This document shows, piece by piece, positions 1 to 6,643 of a DNA stretch of 64,000 nucleotides. The stretch's first letter is position 1. The number at the start of each line of letters is the position of its first letter. Location: positions 124,001 to 188,000 of the forward strand of contig NZ_JACHCI010000011.1 of NCBI RefSeq assembly GCF_014200675.1, written 5' to 3'. The notes beneath the pieces were generated by a model, which searched no databases, had not been told where the DNA came from, and saw only the letters and a program-made list of their open reading frames with translations. The stretch comes from Janthinobacterium saanense (GTDB lineage Bacteria > Pseudomonadota > Gammaproteobacteria > Burkholderiales > Burkholderiaceae_D). The position numbers were made by a program, and so were the translations under genes.

Positions 1-29
1 CGGCGCCGCAAGCCAAGTTAAGGAAGCGC

Positions 30-1409
30 TTAGTCGCCCTCGCCCGGCGCGTCGTCCGCCGCGCCCAGCAGCAAGGCGGCCGCTTCGCCAGGCAAAGCTT
101 CCACGGATTTCAATTTGCGCGCCATTTGCCGGCTGCGCACTTCGGCGCTTTCAATGTTCTTGGCCGCCCGCTCCAGCGTCATTTTGGTTTGCGCCAGCAC
201 GTCGCCAAACTTGCCAAACTCCGTCTTCACGGCACCCAGCACCTGCCATACTTCCGACGAGCGTTTTTCCAGCGCCAGCGTGCGGAAGCCCATCTGCAAG
301 CTGTTGAGCAAGGCGGTCAATGTCGATGGCCCGGCGATGCTGACCCGGTGCACACGCTGCAATTCATCGGCCAGGCCCGGGCGGCGCATGACTTCTGCAT
401 ACAAGCCTTCGGTGGGCAGGAACAGGATGGCGAAATCGGTGGTGTGCGGCGGCGCCAGGTATTTGTCGGCGATGGTCTTTGCTTCGCCGCGCACGGCGCG
501 CTCCAGTTCGCGACCGGCCAGCAGCACGCCGTCCGCATCGGCCCGCTCGGCCGCTTCCACCAGGCGTTCATATTGTTCTTTCGGAAACTTCGCATCGATC
601 GGCATCCAGACCGGCGGCCCGCCGTCGACCAGGCCCGGCAGCTTCAGGGCGAATTCCACGCGTGCGCCGCTGCCGGCGATGGTTTCCACGTTCTTGGCGT
701 ACTGGTCGACGGTAAGTACTTGCTCCAGCAACATTTCCAGCTGCACCTCGCCCCACGTTCCACGCGTCTTGACGTTGGTGAGCACCCGCTTCAGGTCGCC
801 CACGCCCAGCGCCAGTTGCTGCATTTCACCCAAGCCCTGGTGGACTTTTTCCAGCCGTTCCGACACTTGCTGGAACGAAGCGGAAAGGCGCGTTTCCAGC
901 GTGGCGTGCAGTTTTTCATCGACCGTCTTGCGCATTTCTTCCAGCCGCGCACCATTATCTGTCTGCAAGTCGCGGATCTTGCTTTCCAGCGTGGCGCGCA
1001 CTTCCAGCATGCGCTGCGCATTCGATTCCGTCAGCTTTTCCAGGGTCTGGTTGGTGCTGTCGGCAAAGCGCGCCAGGCTTTGCGCCTGCTCTTCGCGCCC
1101 GACTTTCCCCTGCGCCTGCATTTGCGTGCGCAGACTGTCGAGCTGTTGCAAGGTCGCCGCCTGGAATTGCGCCAGCCCCGCCGCCAAGTCTTGCCGCGTG
1201 GCTTGCGCCGACGCCTGCAGCTGCAGCCGCACTTCGCGCTCGACCCGGTCGATGCGCTCCAGGCTTTGCTGCTGATGCTGCTGCACCAGCGCCAGGGTGG
1301 TGGCGCCATCGCCCCCGCCACCTGCGCGCGGGCGCAGCAAAGTGAGTACTAACAAGACGATGGCGATTGCCATGGCCCCCAGCAAAATATAAAACTCGAA
1401 TTGGCTCAT
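30..1409 (-). CDS. rmuC: DNA recombination protein RmuC
   Basis: RmuC-family protein of 459 residues, thought to limit inversions and DNA rearrangements and to resemble restriction-type nucleases. A single N-terminal membrane segment lies at about residues 5-22, followed by a Gln/Glu/Arg-rich coiled coil to about residue 210. The RmuC domain follows, with recognisable stretches such as VKTRGTWGE, PIDAKFP and FLPTEGLYAEV. The chosen start (MSQFEF...) puts the membrane helix at the N-terminus. The frame stays open 46 codons upstream, but that extension is Arg/His-rich, overlaps the globin gene end and looks non-coding. It sits 20 bases downstream of the globin gene on the same strand, so the two may be co-transcribed. 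The family call is firm; the biochemical role is poorly known. Confidence 0.93.
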   Translation of the reverse strand: MSQFEFYILLGAMAIAIVLLVLTLLRPRAGGGGDGATTLALVQQHQQQSLERIDRVEREVRLQLQASAQATRQDLAAGLAQFQAATLQQLDSLRTQMQAQGKVGREEQAQSLARFADSTNQTLEKLTESNAQRMLEVRATLESKIRDLQTDNGARLEEMRKTVDEKLHATLETRLSASFQQVSERLEKVHQGLGEMQQLALGVGDLKRVLTNVKTRGTWGEVQLEMLLEQVLTVDQYAKNVETIAGSGARVEFALKLPGLVDGGPPVWMPIDAKFPKEQYERLVEAAERADADGVLLAGRELERAVRGEAKTIADKYLAPPHTTDFAILFLPTEGLYAEVMRRPGLADELQRVHRVSIAGPSTLTALLNSLQMGFRTLALEKRSSEVWQVLGAVKTEFGKFGDVLAQTKMTLERAAKNIESAEVRSRQMARKLKSVEALPGEAAALLLGAADDAPGEGD

Positions 1410-1429
1410 GGTCTCGGCGGTGTGGAAAA

Positions 1430-1828
1430 TTAATCGGGCTTGTTGCGCATCCAGTCGGCCGTCTGATAAAACGATTCCATCAGGCGCACGCGCAAGGACT
1501 CTTCGATGCCCGTGTCTTCCATGGCCCAGGCCATGGCGCGCAGCCACTGGTCGCGCTCGCTGGTGCCGATCGGATACGGCAGATGGCGCGCGCGCAGGCG
1601 CGGGTGGCCGAATTTTGCAATATACAGGTCAGGGCCGCCCATCCATCCCGTCAGGAAGAAATACAGCTTGTCGCGCGAGCCTTCGGTTTCGGGCGGATGC
1701 ATGGCGCGGATGCCGGCAAATTCGGGCTCCAGCTCCATCAAATCATAAAAACGGTCGACCATCTGGCGCAGCACGGCCGCGCCGCCGATGGTTTCGTACA
1801 AGGTGGTGGGGGGTGTGGTATCAGTCAT
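1430..1828 (-). CDS. Group II truncated hemoglobin
   Basis: Truncated (2-on-2) globin of 132 residues, group II (trHbO type), a haem protein usually linked to oxygen, NO or peroxide chemistry. Visible family motifs are YETIGG at the N-terminus, the FYDLM helix, FLTGWMGGPDLY, and GHPRLRARHLPYPIG, which carries the proximal His, followed by ERDQWL with the conserved G8 Trp. An in-frame ATG three codons upstream (1837) is equally possible; neither has a clear Shine-Dalgarno sequence. It is upstream of rmuC on the same strand with a 20-base gap. The promoter must lie in 1829-1980, where a MarR-type palindrome is present. Confidence 0.9.
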   Translation of the reverse strand: MTDTTPPTTLYETIGGAAVLRQMVDRFYDLMELEPEFAGIRAMHPPETEGSRDKLYFFLTGWMGGPDLYIAKFGHPRLRARHLPYPIGTSERDQWLRAMAWAMEDTGIEESLRVRLMESFYQTADWMRNKPD

Positions 1829-1875
1829 GGCCGTCATGATAGCGCAAGCGGGGCTTGCTGCCACTGGCAGCAACA

Positions 1876-1904
1876 TAGTTGACTACTCAAGCATTTATCA
1901 ACTA
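1876..1904. promoter_or_regulatory. Putative MarR-type operator
   Basis: The arms TAGTTGA (1876-1882) and TCAACTA (1898-1904) form a perfect 7-bp inverted repeat with a 15-base spacer. Inside it, TTGA-CTAC-TCAA (1879-1890) is a shorter inverted repeat of a kind seen in MarR-family operators. It lies just upstream of the globin start on one side and ahead of the 2076-2923 genes on the other. That the MarR protein at 2471-2923 binds here is inference. Confidence 0.4.
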
Positions 1905-1978
1905 CTATGCAATCACTTTAAGAAAAGAAGCACAGGTCGAACACACTGCAAGCACTGCCTGCATCGGGCGATGGCTTG

Positions 1979-2023
1979 ATGCGCAATACCAACTTCCGCT
2001 GGCTGCTGGGCGGCGGCACTGCT
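1979..2023 (+). pseudogene. Possible N-terminal scrap of an MFS transporter gene
   Basis: The frame opening at 1979 encodes MRNTNFRWLLGGGT, which resembles the first residues of MFS transporters of the NFRWLLxGGxxSMLGDQF type. After about 14 codons the resemblance stops and the frame closes 34 codons in. With the MarR-like palindrome upstream and a MarR gene downstream, this could be the scar of a deleted MarR-regulated MFS gene. The match is short, so the call is tentative. Confidence 0.25.
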
Positions 2024-2075
2024 CACAAAAATTCCGGGCATCACCGGGCCAGTATCAACATAAAGGTCATTAACC

Positions 2076-2423
2076 ATGGATAAAACACAGCAAGCCGCCC
2101 TGAAAGTGGCTTACCGGCAACAAGCGCCAGCACTGGGCATCATGACCCTGCAGCATTTGCCCAGCGGACGCATGCTGCTGGCAGCGAGCCGCAATGCGCC
2201 CGGCGCGCTGAACCGGCACCGCTTCGAGCTCAAGCTGGGCACGCACCGCAACGCCGGCTTGCAAGCGGACTGGAAGCGCGATGGCGAGACAGCGTTTCAC
2301 TTTGATGTCATCGACACCGTCAAGGTGGCGGACGATCCTGCCTTCGATGCGGATGGGGAACTGGCCAGCTTGCTGGAACTGCACCGCAGCCAGTTGCAGG
2401 CACAGGGCCAACCTTTCTATTAA
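2076..2423 (+). CDS. Small GIY-YIG nuclease-like protein
   Basis: Protein of 115 residues resembling a family of short, stand-alone GIY-YIG-related proteins in which a core such as ALNRHRFELKLG and GLQADWKRDGE is conserved. The canonical GIY...YIG signature is degenerate (LGIMTLQHLPSGRMLLAAS), so nuclease activity is uncertain. Length is typical of the family. It is followed 47 bases later by a MarR regulator on the same strand. Function is unknown; the family resemblance is from memory of similar proteins, not a search. Confidence 0.6.
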   Translation: MDKTQQAALKVAYRQQAPALGIMTLQHLPSGRMLLAASRNAPGALNRHRFELKLGTHRNAGLQADWKRDGETAFHFDVIDTVKVADDPAFDADGELASLLELHRSQLQAQGQPFY

Positions 2424-2470
2424 TGACTTACACTTGCGCACTCAAGCAGCATGCAACGATATAGGACACC

Positions 2471-2923
2471 ATGAACGACAACTCCAGCAATCCGCAAGAC
2501 AGCGCCCTCGATTTTTGCCTGCGCCTGGCGCGCGCCCAGGCCGTGCTGGTGCGCCGGCTCGACGCCAGCCTGGGCAATCTGCACGGCCTGAGCTTCAGCG
2601 ATTATCAATTGCTGTATCACTTGCAGCGCGCACCCGGTGGCCGCCTGCGCCGCGTGGACCTGGCCGAGCGCCTGGCGCTGACAGCGTCCGGCATCACCCG
2701 CTCGCTGCTGCCGCTGGAAAAGATTGGCCTGGTCACGCGCCAGGCTGACGCGCGCGATGCCCGCGTCGGCTACGCCGTCCTCACGGCAGCCGGACAAGCA
2801 CTGCTGGCCAACGCCCACGTCACGGCGCAAGCGGTGAGCCGCGAATTGCTCAGCGATGCGCCTGCAGACCAGCTCGATACGCTGTCAACTTTGCTGGGCC
2901 AGCTGGCAGGCCGGCCCCTGTAG
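2471..2923 (+). CDS. MarR-family transcriptional regulator
   Basis: Winged-helix regulator of 150 residues. The core runs from LSFSDYQLLYHL through RVDLAERLALTASGITR (recognition region) to the wing LVTRQADARDARVGYAVLT, in the DxRD style typical of MarR proteins. It ends four bases before the stop of the convergent jqsA. Its targets are not obvious: no intact transporter adjoins it, but a MarR-like palindrome and a possible MFS gene scrap lie upstream at 1876-2023. It may control the small GIY-YIG-like gene with which it could share a transcript. Confidence 0.87.
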   Translation: MNDNSSNPQDSALDFCLRLARAQAVLVRRLDASLGNLHGLSFSDYQLLYHLQRAPGGRLRRVDLAERLALTASGITRSLLPLEKIGLVTRQADARDARVGYAVLTAAGQALLANAHVTAQAVSRELLSDAPADQLDTLSTLLGQLAGRPL

Positions 2924-2927
2924 CCAC

Positions 2928-4166
2928 TCAGACCAGCGCCAGCTTGCGCAAGCGCCGCGTGGAAGGCCAACTGGCCAAACCCACTTCATCGCGGATGGCT
3001 GCGCAAGCGGCCAGCAGACGCTCACAATCGTGTTCGCGCAAGCCTGCGTTCAGGGTCAGGCGCACCAGGGAACGGTTTTTCGGCGTGGCCGGCGCGCAAA
3101 ACACGGCGCCGTAGATGCCGTGGCGTTCCAGCGCCTTGCGCAGTTTTAAGGTATCGGGCTCGCTGCCTGCTTCCAGCGCAATGATTTGCTCCGTGCCATC
3201 GCTGACGTTGTAGCCGAGCTCTGCCAGGCCCTGGCGCAGCAGCACGCTGTGGCGGCGCAAGGCGGCGCGGCGGCGATCGGCGCCGCGGATGAGGTCGAGC
3301 GCCGCATCGAACCAGGCCAGTTCATGTTCCAGCAGGCAAGAACTGAAGATGGCGGGCCGCGAAGCCGACAAGAAATAGCCCTTGAATTGGGCCGAACAGG
3401 TGATCAGCCCGGCCCGGCCCGCAAAGGCCTTGGCCAAGGACGCCGTGCGGAAATGCACTCGTTCGGCCAGCCCCAGCTCCACCACCAGGCCCGCGCCCTG
3501 CGGCCCGTGCGTGCCCAGCGAATGCGATTCGTCGACGATCAGCATGCTGCCGCTGCGTTCGGCAATCTGCACCATGTCCAGCAAGGGCGCCACGCTGCCA
3601 TTGGTGCTGTACAAGGCATCGACAACGATGATGCCGGGCCCATGCTTGTCGATCTGCCGCTGCAGATGCGCAGCATCGTTATGCAAAAAGGCATGCGGCT
3701 CGGCTTGCGCCGACTGCACGCCTTCCCACAGCGACGCGTGGGCCTGCATGTCCAGGTAAACGGGAATGCCGGGGCCGGCCAGGCTTTGTAGCAAGCCCAC
3801 GTTGGCGGCCCAGCCCGATTGCGCCAGCACGCACGCTTCGCTGCCGAGGAAGGCCGCCAGCTTGTGCTCGAGCCGGTGCTGGCGACTGCCTTCTTGCAGG
3901 AACACGGACGACATCAGCATGGCGCCGCCACCCTGCAAGACTTGCGCCTGCACCGCCAGCAAAGCGGGTTCGGCAGCGATATTCAGGTAATCGTTGCCAG
4001 CGAGCATCACTGCGCCAGCCGGTATCGCTTGCCACTGATGCAAGTGCTCGCCGCCCAGCAGCTTGGCGATGCGCTCGACATAGTGCTCATCCATGCGCTG
4101 GCGGACAAAGGCGGGTAATTGCTGTTCGGCAGCAGTGCTGGCAAGGGGGGAAATAGCGTTCAACAT
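2928..4166 (-). CDS. jqsA: Alpha-hydroxyketone autoinducer synthase (CqsA/LqsA/JqsA family)
   Basis: PLP-dependent enzyme of the alpha-oxoamine synthase fold, 412 residues. Family members condense an amino acid or SAM-derived amine with an acyl-CoA and give alpha-hydroxyketone autoinducers (CAI-1 in Vibrio, LAI-1 in Legionella, JAI-1 in Janthinobacterium). Visible motifs are AGNDYLNIA near residue 56, VDESHSLGTHG (Asp212, His215) for cofactor binding, and TASLAKAFAG with the Schiff-base Lys at 246. The start has AGGAG seven bases upstream. It is divergent from the sensor kinase and response-regulator genes, which is the order of known jqs/lqs loci and separates it from KBL or BioF housekeeping relatives. 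The exact acyl chain made cannot be read from the sequence. Confidence 0.92.
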   Translation of the reverse strand: MLNAISPLASTAAEQQLPAFVRQRMDEHYVERIAKLLGGEHLHQWQAIPAGAVMLAGNDYLNIAAEPALLAVQAQVLQGGGAMLMSSVFLQEGSRQHRLEHKLAAFLGSEACVLAQSGWAANVGLLQSLAGPGIPVYLDMQAHASLWEGVQSAQAEPHAFLHNDAAHLQRQIDKHGPGIIVVDALYSTNGSVAPLLDMVQIAERSGSMLIVDESHSLGTHGPQGAGLVVELGLAERVHFRTASLAKAFAGRAGLITCSAQFKGYFLSASRPAIFSSCLLEHELAWFDAALDLIRGADRRRAALRRHSVLLRQGLAELGYNVSDGTEQIIALEAGSEPDTLKLRKALERHGIYGAVFCAPATPKNRSLVRLTLNAGLREHDCERLLAACAAIRDEVGLASWPSTRRLRKLALV

Positions 4167-4235
4167 GAGGGGCTCCTGAAGTGGTTGCGGGGGGAATTAC
4201 CGCGTCCAACATGCGCGAGCCGTATGGCCGGTGAT

Positions 4236-4317
4236 TGATACAGCTCAACGAACAGAGCAATAGCGCTATTTTCAAAAGGAAATGCGCCGATCATGTTGTA
4301 CTGATACACATCAATGA
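4236..4317. promoter_or_regulatory. jqsA-jqsS divergent control region with paired repeats
   Basis: The 166-base gap between the two divergent genes holds a perfect 12-bp palindrome, AATAGCGCTATT (4259-4270). It is flanked by two direct repeats, TGATACAGCTCAACGA (4236-4251) and TGATACACATCAATGA (4302-4317), identical at 13 of 16 positions and 66 bases apart. Position and spacing suggest binding sites of a regulator that controls both transcripts. The identity of that regulator is unknown. Confidence 0.45.
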
Positions 4318-4332
4318 GTACCTTCCACGACC

Positions 4333-5631
4333 ATGACGCAAGCGCAGTCCCCTGCTGGAAAACAATGGCCAGGCAAGCTGCTCCAGCCTTTCCTGCACTT
4401 CCACGACGCCCTTGAACATATGCCCATGCGGCGTGCCCAGGTACGCGCACTGGCCGTGATCGGTGCGTTCGGCATGCCCTTGTACTACATGCTGTGGCAC
4501 ACTTATTTTCCGCAGGAATACGAATCGCTGCCCCTGCGTGCGCTGGCCGGGCTGCTGTTCCTGCCCGCACTGTGGCCGGCCCGTTTCAGCAACCGCTGGT
4601 TCAGCATCTATCTGTTCCTGGGGCTGAGCTTCCAGCTGCCCTTCTTTTTCACCTTCATGTTCCTGATGAACCACGCCTCGGCGCTGTGGACCCACTCGCT
4701 GCTGGTGGCCCTGATCGTGCTGTTCCACTTCGATACCCGCATCGCCGTGCTGGCTTACCTGGGTGGCACCCTCTGCGCCTGCCTGGCCTTTGCCCTGCTG
4801 GGCGACCCTGCCTTCCTGCTGCGGCGCGAGGTGCTGCAGCAACTGCCCGTGCACTGGTTCACGATCGCCGTGCTCTCCGTGGTCAAGGTCGGCCGCCATG
4901 TGGGCGCGCAGGAAAAGCTGGCCGGCATGGCCGCTGGCCTGGGCAGCGTAGCGCATGAATTGCGCACGCCGCTGGTCAGCGTCGAAGCCAATGTGCGGGG
5001 CCTGCAGCGGTTATTGCGGCGGCCTGAAACGATGGATGCCGATACAGCGAGCCTGGAAGCGCTGGCCCGCATCCAGTTTGAAGTGCGCCATATGCACCAT
5101 ATGGTCGATCTGTTCCTGCTCAGCGCCAGCGCCGTCAGCCGCAAGCTCGAAGCCAGCGAGGCAGTTTCCATGCATGACAGCGTGACTGCGGTGCTGCGCC
5201 GCTATCCCTTCACCAGCAGCGCGCAGCGCGATATCGTCAAGGTCGAGCTGCGGACCGACTTCCTGTTTGCCGGCCAGTCGGAACTGTGCGTGGTGATCCT
5301 GCTGAACCTGCTGCGCAATGCGCTGAAAAGCATACAGCGCGCCGGCAAGGGCCGCGTGCGCATCGTCATCGATGGTGCGCGCTCCGTGCCGCGCCTGCTG
5401 TTCATCGACACGGGCTGCGGCATCGCGCGCAACCGCCTGCCGCTGATCTTCGACCGTTTTTACTCGTATCCGGCGCATAACGGCAGCGGCATCGGCCTGG
5501 CGCTATGCCGGCAAATCATGCAAGCCTGGCATGCCCGCATCGACTGCGTGGCGCGCGAAGGCGCGTACGCTATCTTCCGGCTGGAGTTTCCCCAGCCCAA
5601 TCGTTTCTTCCCCTCCCACCGCGCAAGGTGA
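4333..5631 (+). CDS. jqsS: Sensor histidine kinase of the Jqs quorum-sensing system
   Basis: Membrane histidine kinase of 432 residues, expected to sense the hydroxyketone made by JqsA and to signal to JqsR. Several hydrophobic helices occupy about residues 38-185 with almost no periplasmic loops, as in CqsS and LqsS. The dimerisation/phosphoacceptor motif is SVAHELRTPL with His208. The ATPase domain shows the N box (NLLRNALKS), G1 (FIDTGCGI) and G2 (GSGIGLAL). There is no fused receiver domain, unlike Vibrio CqsS and like Legionella LqsS. It ends three bases before jqsR, so the pair is an operon. Ligand specificity is inferred from context. Confidence 0.9.
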   Translation: MTQAQSPAGKQWPGKLLQPFLHFHDALEHMPMRRAQVRALAVIGAFGMPLYYMLWHTYFPQEYESLPLRALAGLLFLPALWPARFSNRWFSIYLFLGLSFQLPFFFTFMFLMNHASALWTHSLLVALIVLFHFDTRIAVLAYLGGTLCACLAFALLGDPAFLLRREVLQQLPVHWFTIAVLSVVKVGRHVGAQEKLAGMAAGLGSVAHELRTPLVSVEANVRGLQRLLRRPETMDADTASLEALARIQFEVRHMHHMVDLFLLSASAVSRKLEASEAVSMHDSVTAVLRRYPFTSSAQRDIVKVELRTDFLFAGQSELCVVILLNLLRNALKSIQRAGKGRVRIVIDGARSVPRLLFIDTGCGIARNRLPLIFDRFYSYPAHNGSGIGLALCRQIMQAWHARIDCVAREGAYAIFRLEFPQPNRFFPSHRAR

Positions 5632-5634
5632 CCT

Positions 5635-6642
5635 ATGCAACTGCCCGTCTACACCCATCCGACCCTGACCGTGCTGATCGACGACAGCGATTCCTTCCTG
5701 AAAAGCCTGGCCTTCCAGCTCGACCCTTCGCTGGCGCGCAAGACCTTTCACGACACGAAGGAGGCGCTGCACTGGTTGCGGCATAGCACGCAGCAGGGCG
5801 AGCTGCCGCTGCAGGTCAATTTCGACACGCAAAACCTGCCGCCCGACCAGTGCAATGTGGCGTTCGACATCGAACGCATCTGGCGCATCAGCGGCCAGGC
5901 GCAGCGCTTTGCCGTGCCATCGGTGCTGGTGGTCGATTATTCGATGCCGCAAATGAATGGCATCGAATTTTGCCAGGCCGTCCGCGACTTGCCGTGCAAG
6001 AAGATTTTATTTACGGGAGCAGCCGATGAAAAAGTGGCCGTGACGGCGTTCAACCGGGGACTGATCGACCGCTACATCAAGAAAAGCGACGACGATGCGC
6101 TCGATATCCTGGAACAGGAAATCGTTGCCTTGCAGTCAGAGTTTTTCCTGCAGCAGTCAGACACCGTGCGCGATTTATTGCTGCTGCACGATTACCACTT
6201 CCTGCAGGACGAGGCGCTGGCGGCCGTGGTGCACGCGCTGTGCCGTCAGCATGGTTTTGTCGAATTCTATATTTTCCCTACGCCCTGCGGCATCCTGTTT
6301 TTCACGCGCGAGGGGCAAGCCAGGCTGATGATCATCACCACGCAACGGGGCTTGCACACGCAGTACGAAATGGCGCGCGACAGCGACGCGCCTGCGTCCC
6401 TGCTGTCGGCGCTGCTGGAAATGCGCGTGATTCCATATTTTTCCGATGCCGGCAGCGACGGCATGTATTCCGCCCAGATAGGTGAAAACTGGTTCCGCTA
6501 CTGCGCCGCGCCCACCATCTGCCTGGGCCGTGAAACGTATTACTGGGCCCTGTTCGACGTGCCGGTGCACCAGCTGGGGCAGCCGGTACTGTCGTATGCC
6601 CAGTTTCTACGTGCGCAAGCCGGCCAGGGCTTGACTGTCTAG
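5635..6642 (+). CDS. jqsR: Response regulator of the Jqs quorum-sensing system (LqsR-like)
   Basis: Response regulator of 335 residues. The receiver keeps the acidic pair Asp16/Asp17 (VLIDDSDSF), phosphoacceptor Asp101 (VLVVDYSMPQMNG), switch Thr127 (FTGAADE) and Lys149 (RYIKKS). About 40 extra residues sit between the acidic pair and the phosphoacceptor, as in Legionella LqsR. The C-terminal output region (about 170-335) has no recognisable DNA-binding motif, so the effect on transcription may be indirect. It follows jqsS by three bases with a Shine-Dalgarno sequence (AAGGTGA) inside the end of jqsS. In Janthinobacterium this system is linked to violacein control; no violacein genes are in the window. 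Confidence 0.9.
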   Translation: MQLPVYTHPTLTVLIDDSDSFLKSLAFQLDPSLARKTFHDTKEALHWLRHSTQQGELPLQVNFDTQNLPPDQCNVAFDIERIWRISGQAQRFAVPSVLVVDYSMPQMNGIEFCQAVRDLPCKKILFTGAADEKVAVTAFNRGLIDRYIKKSDDDALDILEQEIVALQSEFFLQQSDTVRDLLLLHDYHFLQDEALAAVVHALCRQHGFVEFYIFPTPCGILFFTREGQARLMIITTQRGLHTQYEMARDSDAPASLLSALLEMRVIPYFSDAGSDGMYSAQIGENWFRYCAAPTICLGRETYYWALFDVPVHQLGQPVLSYAQFLRAQAGQGLTV

Positions 6643-6643
6643 G

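Noticed and set aside
1879..2073. A 64-codon frame from a TTG start upstream of the GIY-YIG-like gene
   Set aside because: No Shine-Dalgarno sequence, no family resemblance, and its start lies within the MarR-like palindrome.
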